Shown here one piece after another: positions 1 through 8,100 of a stretch of DNA of 57,596 nucleotides. Origin of the DNA: Opitutia bacterium (GTDB taxonomy: Bacteria; Verrucomicrobiota; Verrucomicrobiia; Opitutales; T3Sed10-336). How positions within the stretch are numbered: position 1 is the first letter of the stretch; each line of letters starts with the position of its first letter. The translations under genes were made by a program, and so were the position numbers. Below the pieces are notes generated by a model. The model made no database searches. It saw nothing but the letters and a program-made list of their open reading frames with translations, and had not been told where the DNA came from. The stretch covers positions 1 to 57,596 of the forward strand of contig PXBO01000081.1 of the NCBI GenBank assembly GCA_003566885.1, read 5' to 3'.

Positions 1-49
1 CCTTCCCCCCCTCCCCGGCTCACCGGCTCTCCCCCACCTCCCACACCCC

Positions 50-778
50 TCACCCCACCACCGGCGCCACGGCGAGCCCGCCTTCCGACAGAGTGAGACG
101 GACATCGCACCGGGCGGCGATGTCGGGGTTATGGGTTACCATGATCACCGCGTGATCACTTTCCCGGGCCAGTTCCACCAGGAGATTCGCCACCCGTTCC
201 GCATTGGCCCCATCCAGGTTTCCCGTGGGTTCGTCCGCCAGAACCACGGAGGGCGCGTTCGCCAACGCCCGCGCCACCGCCACCCGTTGCTGTTCGCCAC
301 CGGAAAGACGACTGGCGAGACGGTCCGCCTTATCCGCCAGGCCGACCCGGTCGAGAAGGTAGGTCGCCCGGTCACGCATCCGACTCTCGTTGAGCCCGCC
401 CTTGCGGTACATCGGCAACATCAGATTCTCCAAAGCCGAAAATTCAGGCAGGAGGAAATGAAACTGAAAGACAAACCCCAGCGCTGACGCCCGCACCCGA
501 CTCCGTTCGTCGTCGGAGGCCCGCGATAGCTCAACCCCTCCCAATCTGACCTCCCCCGCATCCGGGCGATCCAGCAGTCCCAAAGAATAAAGCAGTGTGC
601 TTTTCCCGCACCCGGAAGGCCCCTCCACCGCATAGGCCCGTCGCGGCTCTATTTCCAGCGAGACGCCACGCAAAACATGCACCCTCCCCTCGCCTTCCCC
701 CAGATAGCGATGAAGGTTGGAACAAGAAAGGACGGGAGTCCGGGCTCGTTGTTCGGTCGTGCTATCCGTGTCGCTCAT
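50..778 (-). CDS. ABC transporter ATP-binding protein, LolD/MacB type
   Basis: This 242-aa cytoplasmic ATPase should power the permease encoded just upstream (916-2166). The sequence shows Walker A GPSGCGKST, a Q-loop in FVFQFHFLLPEFSALENL, the signature LSGGEQQRVA, Walker B VLADEP followed by TGNLD, and the switch histidine in MVTHN. The TGNLD sequence and the length of about 230-240 aa are typical of the LolD/MacB/FtsE class, which drives mechanotransmission rather than translocation through the membrane domain. I chose the internal Met at 778 (MSDTDS) because the longer reading to 817 adds 13 residues with no family match. It is the last gene of a minus-strand set with permease, adaptor and TolC-type channel. 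Whether it exports lipoproteins (Lol) or small molecules (Mac) cannot be decided from sequence. Confidence 0.9.
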   Translation of the reverse strand: MSDTDSTTEQRARTPVLSCSNLHRYLGEGEGRVHVLRGVSLEIEPRRAYAVEGPSGCGKSTLLYSLGLLDRPDAGEVRLGGVELSRASDDERSRVRASALGFVFQFHFLLPEFSALENLMLPMYRKGGLNESRMRDRATYLLDRVGLADKADRLASRLSGGEQQRVAVARALANAPSVVLADEPTGNLDGANAERVANLLVELARESDHAVIMVTHNPDIAARCDVRLTLSEGGLAVAPVVG

Positions 779-877
779 CGGAATCAGTTTCAAACGGCAT
801 GGTTCTTTTTGCCACAAAGATCACCAGGAACTCAAAACCCTTCCATCCTTCCAAGCTGAATCGTTTCGGCCTTTGCC

Positions 878-899
878 CTTTGTGCTCTCTGTGATTAAT
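878..899 (-). repeat. 22-bp repeat, inverted copy A
   Basis: Read on the minus strand this matches the plus-strand sequence at 3296-3317 in 20 of 22 positions. It lies between the ATPase and permease genes. A further 12-bp piece, cacaaagatcac, is shared by 813-824 and 3311-3322. The two copies bracket the permease and adaptor genes in opposite orientation. Confidence 0.6.
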
Positions 900-915
900 T
901 CCTTAACGTGGAAGC

Positions 916-2166
916 TCATGCCGCCGCGTTACGGATCACGTCTCCGGGTTCAAGCCGGGCCGCCCGGCGCGCGGGAAGCAAGGTAGCGAAGAAGACCACC
1001 ACCGCCGCCACCCCGGCGGCCCAGAGATAGTGTGAAAGGGCCCATTCCACGACAAAATGGTCGGTGGCGAAAATGCCCCGGATGCGAATGGGAATTCTGG
1101 ATACCAGGGCCACCAGTCCGGCCCCCAGCGCCCAACCGAAAACGACCCCGGCGCCCAGGACCATGCCGCCTTGCCAAAGGAATATAGTCATAATATCGGC
1201 ACGCCGGTAACCCATGGAGCGAAGGATGGCGATTTCCCGTTTTTTCTCCATTACGATCATAGCCAGGGTGTTGAACATGCCCAAACCGGAAATGAGAATG
1301 ATCGTCGAAACCGTGAGCGCGGAGGAAACCCGCAGCGCCCGGAAGACCTCGAGCCAGGCACGCTCGCGCTCCTGCCAACTGTAGGCGAAATGGCCCACCA
1401 CCGCTTCCATGCGGGCGGCATCATGCACCGCGTTTGCCGGATCGCGGAGGTCGACCTGCAGAAACGATGCCCCGAACGGCTTTTTCAAAAGTGAGCGGGC
1501 TTCGCCCAGATGCAGGTAGACCCGCGACTGATCGATCTCGCGCACCCCGGTCTCATAGATCGCGGTCACCCGGTAACGCCGGAGCTGCTCGGCGGTCTCC
1601 AAGTTAACGGTGTCTCCCACCTGCAACTGCATCCGGCGCGCCAGTTCCGTCCCCAACATCACCCCCTGGGGGATGCGTTGAAAATAACCCAAATCACCAC
1701 GCACCACCTGCCCGGCCAGGTCGGTCACCGCCAGATGATCATCGAGCCGGATGCCGTAAACCCACACCGCGTCGCCGCGGACCGCGGTCCGCGCCCGGGC
1801 CGAACCGGAAACCACCTCCGACACGCCGACAACATTGGAGAATTCACGCAAGGCCTCGGAAACGGCAGCCGGCTCCTCCACGCCTTCCACGTAGTGACGG
1901 CTTTCGCGGTGCGCGATGCGGAACCCCGACGGGGATTCTTCGCCTCCGGCCTCCATGGTCCGCAAAGTGTCCTGAAATCGGTCGTGAACTTGAATGGCGC
2001 CGCTGGTTCCAAGAATGGTTTGAATATAAAAACGCTCGAAACCGCCCGTTTGCGCCTGGGTGAGAATAAAAAAGGCCACGCCAAAACCGATACCCGCGAG
2101 ACTCATGGTCATAGCGCGCTTTCTGGAAAGCAGGAAACGCAGGGCAATATGGAACTCAGGGGACAT
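916..2166 (-). CDS. ABC transporter permease, FtsX/LolC-E/MacB-permease family
   Basis: This 416-aa inner-membrane permease has the classic layout: an N-terminal membrane helix (about residues 20-40, SLAGIGFGVAFFILTQA), a periplasmic domain of roughly 230 residues, then three C-terminal helices forming the FtsX domain (about 285-410). The cytoplasmic stretch EKKREIAILRSMGYRRADI is the conserved FtsX-family coupling motif. The start at 2166 (MSPEFHIAL) is preferred over 2208 because the extra 14 residues are unlike the family. It overlaps the stop of the upstream adaptor gene by 11 bp, which suggests translational coupling. LolC/E-like and MacB-like roles both remain possible; the HlyD adaptor next door favours an efflux role. 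Confidence 0.88.
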   Translation of the reverse strand: MSPEFHIALRFLLSRKRAMTMSLAGIGFGVAFFILTQAQTGGFERFYIQTILGTSGAIQVHDRFQDTLRTMEAGGEESPSGFRIAHRESRHYVEGVEEPAAVSEALREFSNVVGVSEVVSGSARARTAVRGDAVWVYGIRLDDHLAVTDLAGQVVRGDLGYFQRIPQGVMLGTELARRMQLQVGDTVNLETAEQLRRYRVTAIYETGVREIDQSRVYLHLGEARSLLKKPFGASFLQVDLRDPANAVHDAARMEAVVGHFAYSWQERERAWLEVFRALRVSSALTVSTIILISGLGMFNTLAMIVMEKKREIAILRSMGYRRADIMTIFLWQGGMVLGAGVVFGWALGAGLVALVSRIPIRIRGIFATDHFVVEWALSHYLWAAGVAAVVVFFATLLPARRAARLEPGDVIRNAAA

Positions 2167-3277
2167 CGTTGAGCACCCGAACCCGGTCTCCTTCGCGCAA
2201 ACGATCAAGGTTTTCGACGACGACCAGTTCCCCCGCCTCCACTCCGGAAAGGATTTCGGCGCGGGTCAGACTGATAAACCCGGGCTCCCCTTCGCGCTCA
2301 CGAATCCGGCCGTCCGACACCACATACACCCGGTTGCCGAATAACGCCCTCCTGGGAATGACCAAAGCGTCCTCCCTTTCGCCCACCAGAATACTCACCT
2401 CTCCGCTCAACCCCGGAATCAGCAAGTCATCATCGGCATCGATCTCCAGCAAAACGGTATACCGTTGCGTTTCCGGATCCGCGGCCGGCAAACGGGCGCT
2501 CACCCTGGCCGCAAAGAGGCGCGGCCCGTATCCCAGGAACCGCACGGTAGCCGCCTGCCCGACCTCGACGCCCGCAAAATCCGCCTCGCTCACCGTCGCC
2601 TCCACCCGGCGCTCCGCTGCCATGAGGCGAGCCAGGGGAGCGCGCGGAGCCACCAAATCACCCGGATACGCCAGGATGTCGATCAGGTCCCCTTCCACCG
2701 GCGCCCGCAGAGTCATTCTACCCCGCTGCCTTTCCAGCGACAACAGTTCCTCCCGAAGCTCTTCCATGCGGGCCTGGTCGCGAATCCGCTCCCTTTCGAT
2801 TTGCTCGCGCAATCGGGCCACCCGACGCGCCCCCTGTTGAATCTCAAGAGTCGAATACCGTCCTTCCTCGCGCAAAACCTGCATACGCTCCAGTTCTTCC
2901 TCGGCTTCCGACAAATCATGCCGGAGGGGTGATCCGAGTTCCCGCAAGGCCTCTTCGGTTTCCAGATCCCGGCGAACCCGGTCGATTTCGGCATCGAGAT
3001 CGCTTGTATCGAGAACAAACAAGACCTCACCGGCCGCCACCCGCTGTCCCGGCTCCAGCGTACCCGAAACCACACGTCCACCGTATTCGGAGCGAATTTC
3101 AAACCGATGGCGCGCCGAGACCTCCACCACTCCCGGCACCGCGCTGACCGCACGTCCCCGTTCCACCGGCGCCACCTCCACCGGCACCCGGAACCAGATG
3201 AGCGCCGCCCAGACCGCTCCCAGCGCGATCAGGGGGATCAGCAATAACACCAAAACCCATCGAGATTTACCGTTCAT
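2156..3277 (-). CDS. Periplasmic adaptor subunit, HlyD/MacA-like
   Basis: This 373-aa membrane-fusion protein would bridge the inner-membrane permease and the TolC-type channel. The N-terminus carries one membrane anchor (about residues 6-27). It is followed by a split biotinyl/lipoyl-like barrel region (EIRSEYGGRVVSGTLEPGQ and LRAPVEGDLIDILAYPGD) around a long Glu/Arg-rich coiled coil (about 110-210). The C-terminal half holds the beta-barrel and membrane-proximal regions (ATVRFLGYGPRLFAARVSA, ALVIPRRALF). Length and order fit MacA-type adaptors. The 3' end overlaps the permease start, and the TolC-like gene lies upstream across a gap of about 140 bp. Confidence 0.87.
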   Translation of the reverse strand: MNGKSRWVLVLLLIPLIALGAVWAALIWFRVPVEVAPVERGRAVSAVPGVVEVSARHRFEIRSEYGGRVVSGTLEPGQRVAAGEVLFVLDTSDLDAEIDRVRRDLETEEALRELGSPLRHDLSEAEEELERMQVLREEGRYSTLEIQQGARRVARLREQIERERIRDQARMEELREELLSLERQRGRMTLRAPVEGDLIDILAYPGDLVAPRAPLARLMAAERRVEATVSEADFAGVEVGQAATVRFLGYGPRLFAARVSARLPAADPETQRYTVLLEIDADDDLLIPGLSGEVSILVGEREDALVIPRRALFGNRVYVVSDGRIREREGEPGFISLTRAEILSGVEAGELVVVENLDRLREGDRVRVLNDVP

Positions 3278-3295
3278 TTAGCAGGATCGGCATCA

Positions 3296-3317
3296 ATTAA
3301 CCACATAGAGCACAAAG
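3296..3317 (+). repeat. 22-bp repeat, inverted copy B
   Basis: Plus-strand partner of the minus-strand copy at 878-899, matching at 20 of 22 bases. It begins attaaccacat and ends cacaaag, and is followed by a second partial unit (atcacaaagac). It sits in the 141-bp gap between adaptor and TolC-like genes, where I see no gene. Confidence 0.6.
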
Positions 3318-3418
3318 ATCACAAAGACAATCGCTTCCACCCGGTGCCGGCAACGTTCCCTTTTTTCGAAGATGGCGACCTTCCATGAAAAACCCTATTT
3401 GATTTCGCCTTTGCGGCA

Positions 3419-4765
3419 TCAGCGGTTGCGGGCAAACCAGAGCACCACTGGATCGCGGCCGGCTTCCGAAATCAGCTCCGCCCATGCCATAAGGTAAGCG
3501 GCACGCTTTTCGCCAGCCGCCAGCAGCCGCTCGGCCATAAGCAATTCGCTGCGCGCCATTTCGATCGCCGAAAGGCGTCCCGACTCGAAATCTTCCCGAG
3601 CCCGTTCGAAAGACTCTTCGGCCAGGCTCAGACGCCGATCGGCCAACTGCATTTCCCGCCTGCTGAAATCCAAACGGGCTTCCAGGTACTCAAGATCGTG
3701 CCGCCAGTCGCTCTCCAAACGTCCCCGACGATTCTCCTCCAGTCTCAAACGGGAGGAAGCCGCCGCCCGGCGGCTGCGGGAGGCAAACCCGTCGAATATA
3801 TTCCAATTCACCTCAACCCCGGCAAAAAAGATGGTCCGATCGATATCCCGTCGATCGAACACCGCAACCTGATCCTGCAGGACGCCCGCCACCAGGTCCA
3901 GATTGGGTCGAGCCCGCGACCGCTCCGCATCGCGGCGCCGCTCGGCCTCCAAAACCCGTTGATCCGCCGCCTGTAAAAACGGGGGTCGATCACGGGTTTC
4001 CCAAAAGTCCGTAAACTGTTCCTCCCAATCAAAATCATCCAACAGGGGGATGGATTCCGGAAGGTGCAATTCCGAATCCCCGCCGGTGCCAGTCAGACGG
4101 GAAAGAGAACGCAGTGCCAGGTCATGATCCGACTGGCGACGCTCCCGAACGAGGGTGGCCTCATCAAGAGCCAGAGCATAATCGAGGGCCTGGTGGTCCT
4201 CAATCTCGCCCCGTTCCAACATTCGCTGCGCGGATCGCCACTCCTGCTCAGCCAGATCGAGGCGTCGCATCGCGACGTCGAGAGCCAATCGGTCGACCAC
4301 CAAAGACAGGTACCGTGACCGCACCTCTAGGGCCAGAAGGCGAAATGACTCATCCGAATTACGGCGGGTCAATTCCTCCCGAATTCGCCCGATCCTATCT
4401 CCCGCCTGCAGCGATCCCCAATGATAGAGCGGTTGCCGGAAAGTCAGGCCGGCTTGCGGTTGAAAACCGCTGCGACCACTCTCCAGATCGCTCCGTTCCT
4501 CATACCTCGACACCATTCTCGCCGTCCCCCGCACCGAAGGGTAACGCGGGGCTCGCAGGACCGCGGATTCCTCCGCCGCCTCCGCCTCGCGAAGGATCTC
4601 TTCCAACATTTGCGGGGCACTCGTCGCGGCTGTTTTCAGGATCTCCTCCATTTTCGGAAACACCCGGTTGAAAGGATCCTGCTCCCAGGCTGCGTCGTTC
4701 GAAACACCACGAACCACCGTAATCAAGCCGACGGCGGCCGAAAACAACATCGGCAGAATTCGCAT
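3419..4765 (-). CDS. Outer-membrane efflux channel, TolC family
   Basis: This 448-aa protein starts with a plausible Sec signal (MRILPMLFSAAVGLITVVRG). The rest is mostly long amphipathic helices rich in Glu, Arg, Leu and Ala, with two related halves (about 90-250 and 290-440). Each contains the TolC-type pattern of helix, short beta segment and helix, for example FRQPLYHWGSLQAGDRIG and VEVNWNIFDGFASRSRR. These match the OEP repeat of TolC-like trimeric channels. The internal start at 4765 is chosen because it creates a normal signal peptide; the longer frame to 4816 puts 17 hydrophilic residues in front. It is the first gene of the efflux set and is separated from the upstream lipoprotein gene by a terminator. 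Confidence 0.88.
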   Translation of the reverse strand: MRILPMLFSAAVGLITVVRGVSNDAAWEQDPFNRVFPKMEEILKTAATSAPQMLEEILREAEAAEESAVLRAPRYPSVRGTARMVSRYEERSDLESGRSGFQPQAGLTFRQPLYHWGSLQAGDRIGRIREELTRRNSDESFRLLALEVRSRYLSLVVDRLALDVAMRRLDLAEQEWRSAQRMLERGEIEDHQALDYALALDEATLVRERRQSDHDLALRSLSRLTGTGGDSELHLPESIPLLDDFDWEEQFTDFWETRDRPPFLQAADQRVLEAERRRDAERSRARPNLDLVAGVLQDQVAVFDRRDIDRTIFFAGVEVNWNIFDGFASRSRRAAASSRLRLEENRRGRLESDWRHDLEYLEARLDFSRREMQLADRRLSLAEESFERAREDFESGRLSAIEMARSELLMAERLLAAGEKRAAYLMAWAELISEAGRDPVVLWFARNR

Positions 4766-4839
4766 CGTCCAGACGCAAATTCCACCGGGTGTCTTGCGCT
4801 GATACGAATCCTGCACCGCTTACAATCTACTTAGACAAA

Positions 4840-4866
4840 ACCGCTCCCTGTTTTCCAGGAAGCGGT
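4840..4866 (-). terminator. Probable intrinsic terminator
   Basis: An 11-bp stem with one mismatch (arms 4840-4850 and 4856-4866) and a 5-nt loop. On the minus strand it is followed by TTTTG. It lies 14 bp past the lipoprotein stop and upstream of the TolC-like gene, so it probably ends the 1994-aa protein/lipoprotein transcript. Confidence 0.65.
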
Positions 4867-4879
4867 CATGCACAAAAAG

Positions 4880-5089
4880 TCACGGGCCTGGCGGCTGAGT
4901 TCCCGGCGGAGGCGGGGGCTGAGTATCGGGATCTTCAGCGGGCGGTGCAGAATCCGGCGAACTGCGTCCGCCGTTGCTGCTGCTACTGCTGCTTCCTCCG
5001 CTGCATCCGGTAAACAATGCCGCTACCAAAACAAGCAGACCCACCAAACCCAGAAAACCGAAGTTCTTAAACTGTTTTTTCATCAACAT
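4880..5089 (-). CDS. Small Ser/Pro-rich lipoprotein
   Basis: A 69-aa predicted lipoprotein: basic start (MLMKKQFKNFG), hydrophobic stretch GLVGLLVLVAALF, then a lipobox-like TGC. After the Cys comes a Ser/Gly-rich run and a Pro-rich tail (PPPPPGTQPPGP), so the mature part is low-complexity and probably unfolded. An AAGGA on the minus strand at 5101-5105, 11 nt from the ATG at 5089, supports this start; 5083 is the alternative. It begins only 23 bp after the stop of the 1994-aa gene, so the two are likely co-transcribed. I do not recognise a family; a tether or spacer at the outer membrane is a guess. Confidence 0.6.
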   Translation of the reverse strand: MLMKKQFKNFGFLGLVGLLVLVAALFTGCSGGSSSSSSNGGRSSPDSAPPAEDPDTQPPPPPGTQPPGP

Positions 5090-5112
5090 AACAAATCTAT
5101 TCCTTGGCGTTA

Positions 5113-8100
5113 TCAATCAACCTGCTGCCACTCGTCGACCTTGTAGTTGAAGAACCAGCGGCTATCCGGATTTCCTCCTTCATAGTAGAACAACCAGGTC
5201 TGCTCGGAGTCCAGGTACATGAACGGATACACGGATGGATTCGTCCACACCCACGATCTCAGGATCTGATCGTAAGTCCAATCGGTATCATTGGAGGGAC
5301 GATACCACCACCCGTGCTCGGAATGCCGGATCCACCCGGAGTGGGTGCCATAGTCGAATTGACGATCGTCGTATTGACCGAGCCAGTCAGACTCCTTGGT
5401 GTGCCGTTCCACCTGAACCACAGACCCGAAGAAGGTTCTGATACTATTTATGTACGCCGGACTACCCAGGGTAACTCCAACCGCATCGGTTCTGCTGCCG
5501 GAATGCAAACGACTGCGGGTCGCGGCATCGGGAATCTCCTGGGTCAACCCATAATACATTGCCACCCGCCGGTGATTCTCACGCACCGAGCCCGGTATCC
5601 GTATGGTCACTGATGATTGCGGGTTCGCCTCGTCAACGAACAGGAGTCCGCCAATCAAGGCCACGGCGTAATTCAGACGCCCAAGTTCTTCGACTCCCTC
5701 GCCTCCCTCGATGAGAAGATTGCCTCGCACCAAATCAATATTGCTTGGGCTTCGACCGAAATTCGAGAACAGGAACTCGATGTACTCCCGGTTCAAACCG
5801 GCAAGATAGACACCTCCGAAGCGACCGACAAACTCAGCCGAGGTCAACAGCGATTCGGTCAATTGGATCAATCCGAGGACTCGCGCGACATTGGCTACGA
5901 TCAATCCATCGGGGATGTCATCGGGCAAATCGACATCATCGTCGTCATCAACCCCCTCAAACATCCGAATCATCCCGACCGCTTCCTGCATTTCGGCATC
6001 GGTCGGAGGACGGCCAAGGATCACCCGATAAGCACTGTAGGCATTGACCAGGACCTCTTCAAAATCCTGGCTGTCCATCAGGTCGGCGATAAACCTTTGC
6101 CGGGAGATCGCGCCGCTGGCCAATCGCGAGTTCGCCTGTTGCAACTCCAGCTCAGTCGGTTGTCTCCCAAGCAAACTGGCATATCCCCGTCTCACAAAAT
6201 CCGAGTCTCTGGCGACAGGATCAATTTGGCTGACCGTCACCGTGGCCACCCGGGAAGAGGCAACCTCCCCGCGATTGTCGCGAGCACGTGCGACAATGGA
6301 GTAAGTTCCCACCTGGTCCGGCTGCCAATTGATGGCATACGGAGTCGCCCCTACGGTAGCCTCGACCGATCCGTTGATCAAAAACTCCACCGATTCGATA
6401 ACGGCCCCGCCGTGCCCGGTATTGGCGAATGCAGACGCGCGCAACTGGTGGGCAACTCCCAAGCTCAACTGGGCGCCGTCCACGGGATTAATCAGATTCA
6501 CGAACGGCGGAAAGGTCGGCTCCGGTTGATCGATATCGGTCGGAAAGTTTCGATCATGAATGAAGATATTCCGAAATCCATTGTTGTTGAGAGGATTCCG
6601 ATTGGTTATACCGGCCGAAAGGGCACCGCCGCGGAACCCTCCGTCACCGGCGTTGGGTTGGGGCGCCGGCGCAGTGCGGAAGGTGAAAGGACCGTTATCC
6701 GAGACAAAGATGACATACCGTCCATCGGCGCTCATGACGGCGTTGCGGCTCGAACTGGGAACATTCAGGGTTCCACTATCGAATTGTCCAAAACCCGGGC
6801 CTTCACCAAAACGGTTGACGCTGACCCGCTCGTTGATGTTGGTTTCCCTGTCCCTGACGTAAATGCGGGAAGTGATGCCGCTCTCGGTGAAATTCTGAAT
6901 CCGGTCCTGCAATACGATCTCCTGACTGAAAACGATGGGATTGTCGTCGTCCGTGGTCTCGATCGGTCCCCCAATCGCAGTAGTCAAAACCGGACCATAG
7001 ACATTCGGGAAGATCACGCCGTCCGAACGTTCGACCGTTAACGGTTGCAGTCCGGTGGTCGAAAAGAGGCCGGGCGGCAAGATGATATTACCATCCTCAT
7101 CGAAATCGAAATCGAAGTCGAACTCCAGATCCGTGCCTGCCCCGGGAGTACGGAACGAAACATAACGTCCGTCCGCGCTAATCGCCGGTTCCAACGAACC
7201 GAAGGAACTGAAGGTTTCAAGCGGTGTAAGACTGATGGCTTCGGTCACAAATCCGCCCGGGACGGCTTCGTCGTAGACCCCCGTCTCATTGGCGTCACGG
7301 TCATGGACGTAAATCTGAGGCAATCCGTTACCCTGGAAGCCTCCGCCGCTCATTCCACTAACCTGGAATGACGGAATGACGGAGGGAACGGTGGTGATAG
7401 CCACATTCCCGACCGGACCCGGAGTCCAATTGGTGAGGCTGACGCTGGGGGCGCCCCCCTGGATGCCAGGAACCACCGCTATCTGCAGATTGGTGTCACG
7501 TATTGCATCAACCAGGTTTTCGAAAGTAATGGAGACCTGTTCGTCCGGTCCCAGGACTACCGGAACATTCCCGGGGGATTCATCACCGGCTTCTTCCACG
7601 AATTCGAAGGTGACGACGCTACTGCCGTCGCTCAACGAGAAGCTTTCTCCGGGCACCGGATTATCACGTCCCTCAAGGAGTTCCACGATAACCCCCTCGG
7701 GGAAGTTCTCGGCGACCACAAACACGTGATTGGGATCGGGGATCGCGCCGCGCCGGTTGTTGACGATTCTGACGGCGGGTTGATCGGTGGTGGTATCGAG
7801 TACCGTCACGTTGAGGTTCGATTCCAGAATAGCCCTGATCAAATAATCCCTGGTGTCGGCAGCGCTCTGACCGACGGGCACGCCAATGACGCCCGGGCCG
7901 GCGCCCATTCCTTCCTGGATAAATTCAAAGGTCGCGGTGTTCGCCGTATCGTTAAAACTCAACACCGCTCCGTCGCGAGGCAAATGAAACTCCCCTTCTT
8001 GAGTCGGAATCGGAAACTCCTGGAAGATTCCCGGATCGCCGGTGAAGTCGATATTGAGAACGATCGTGTCTACCCCGCCTGGAGTCAGGTTCGAGATGAG

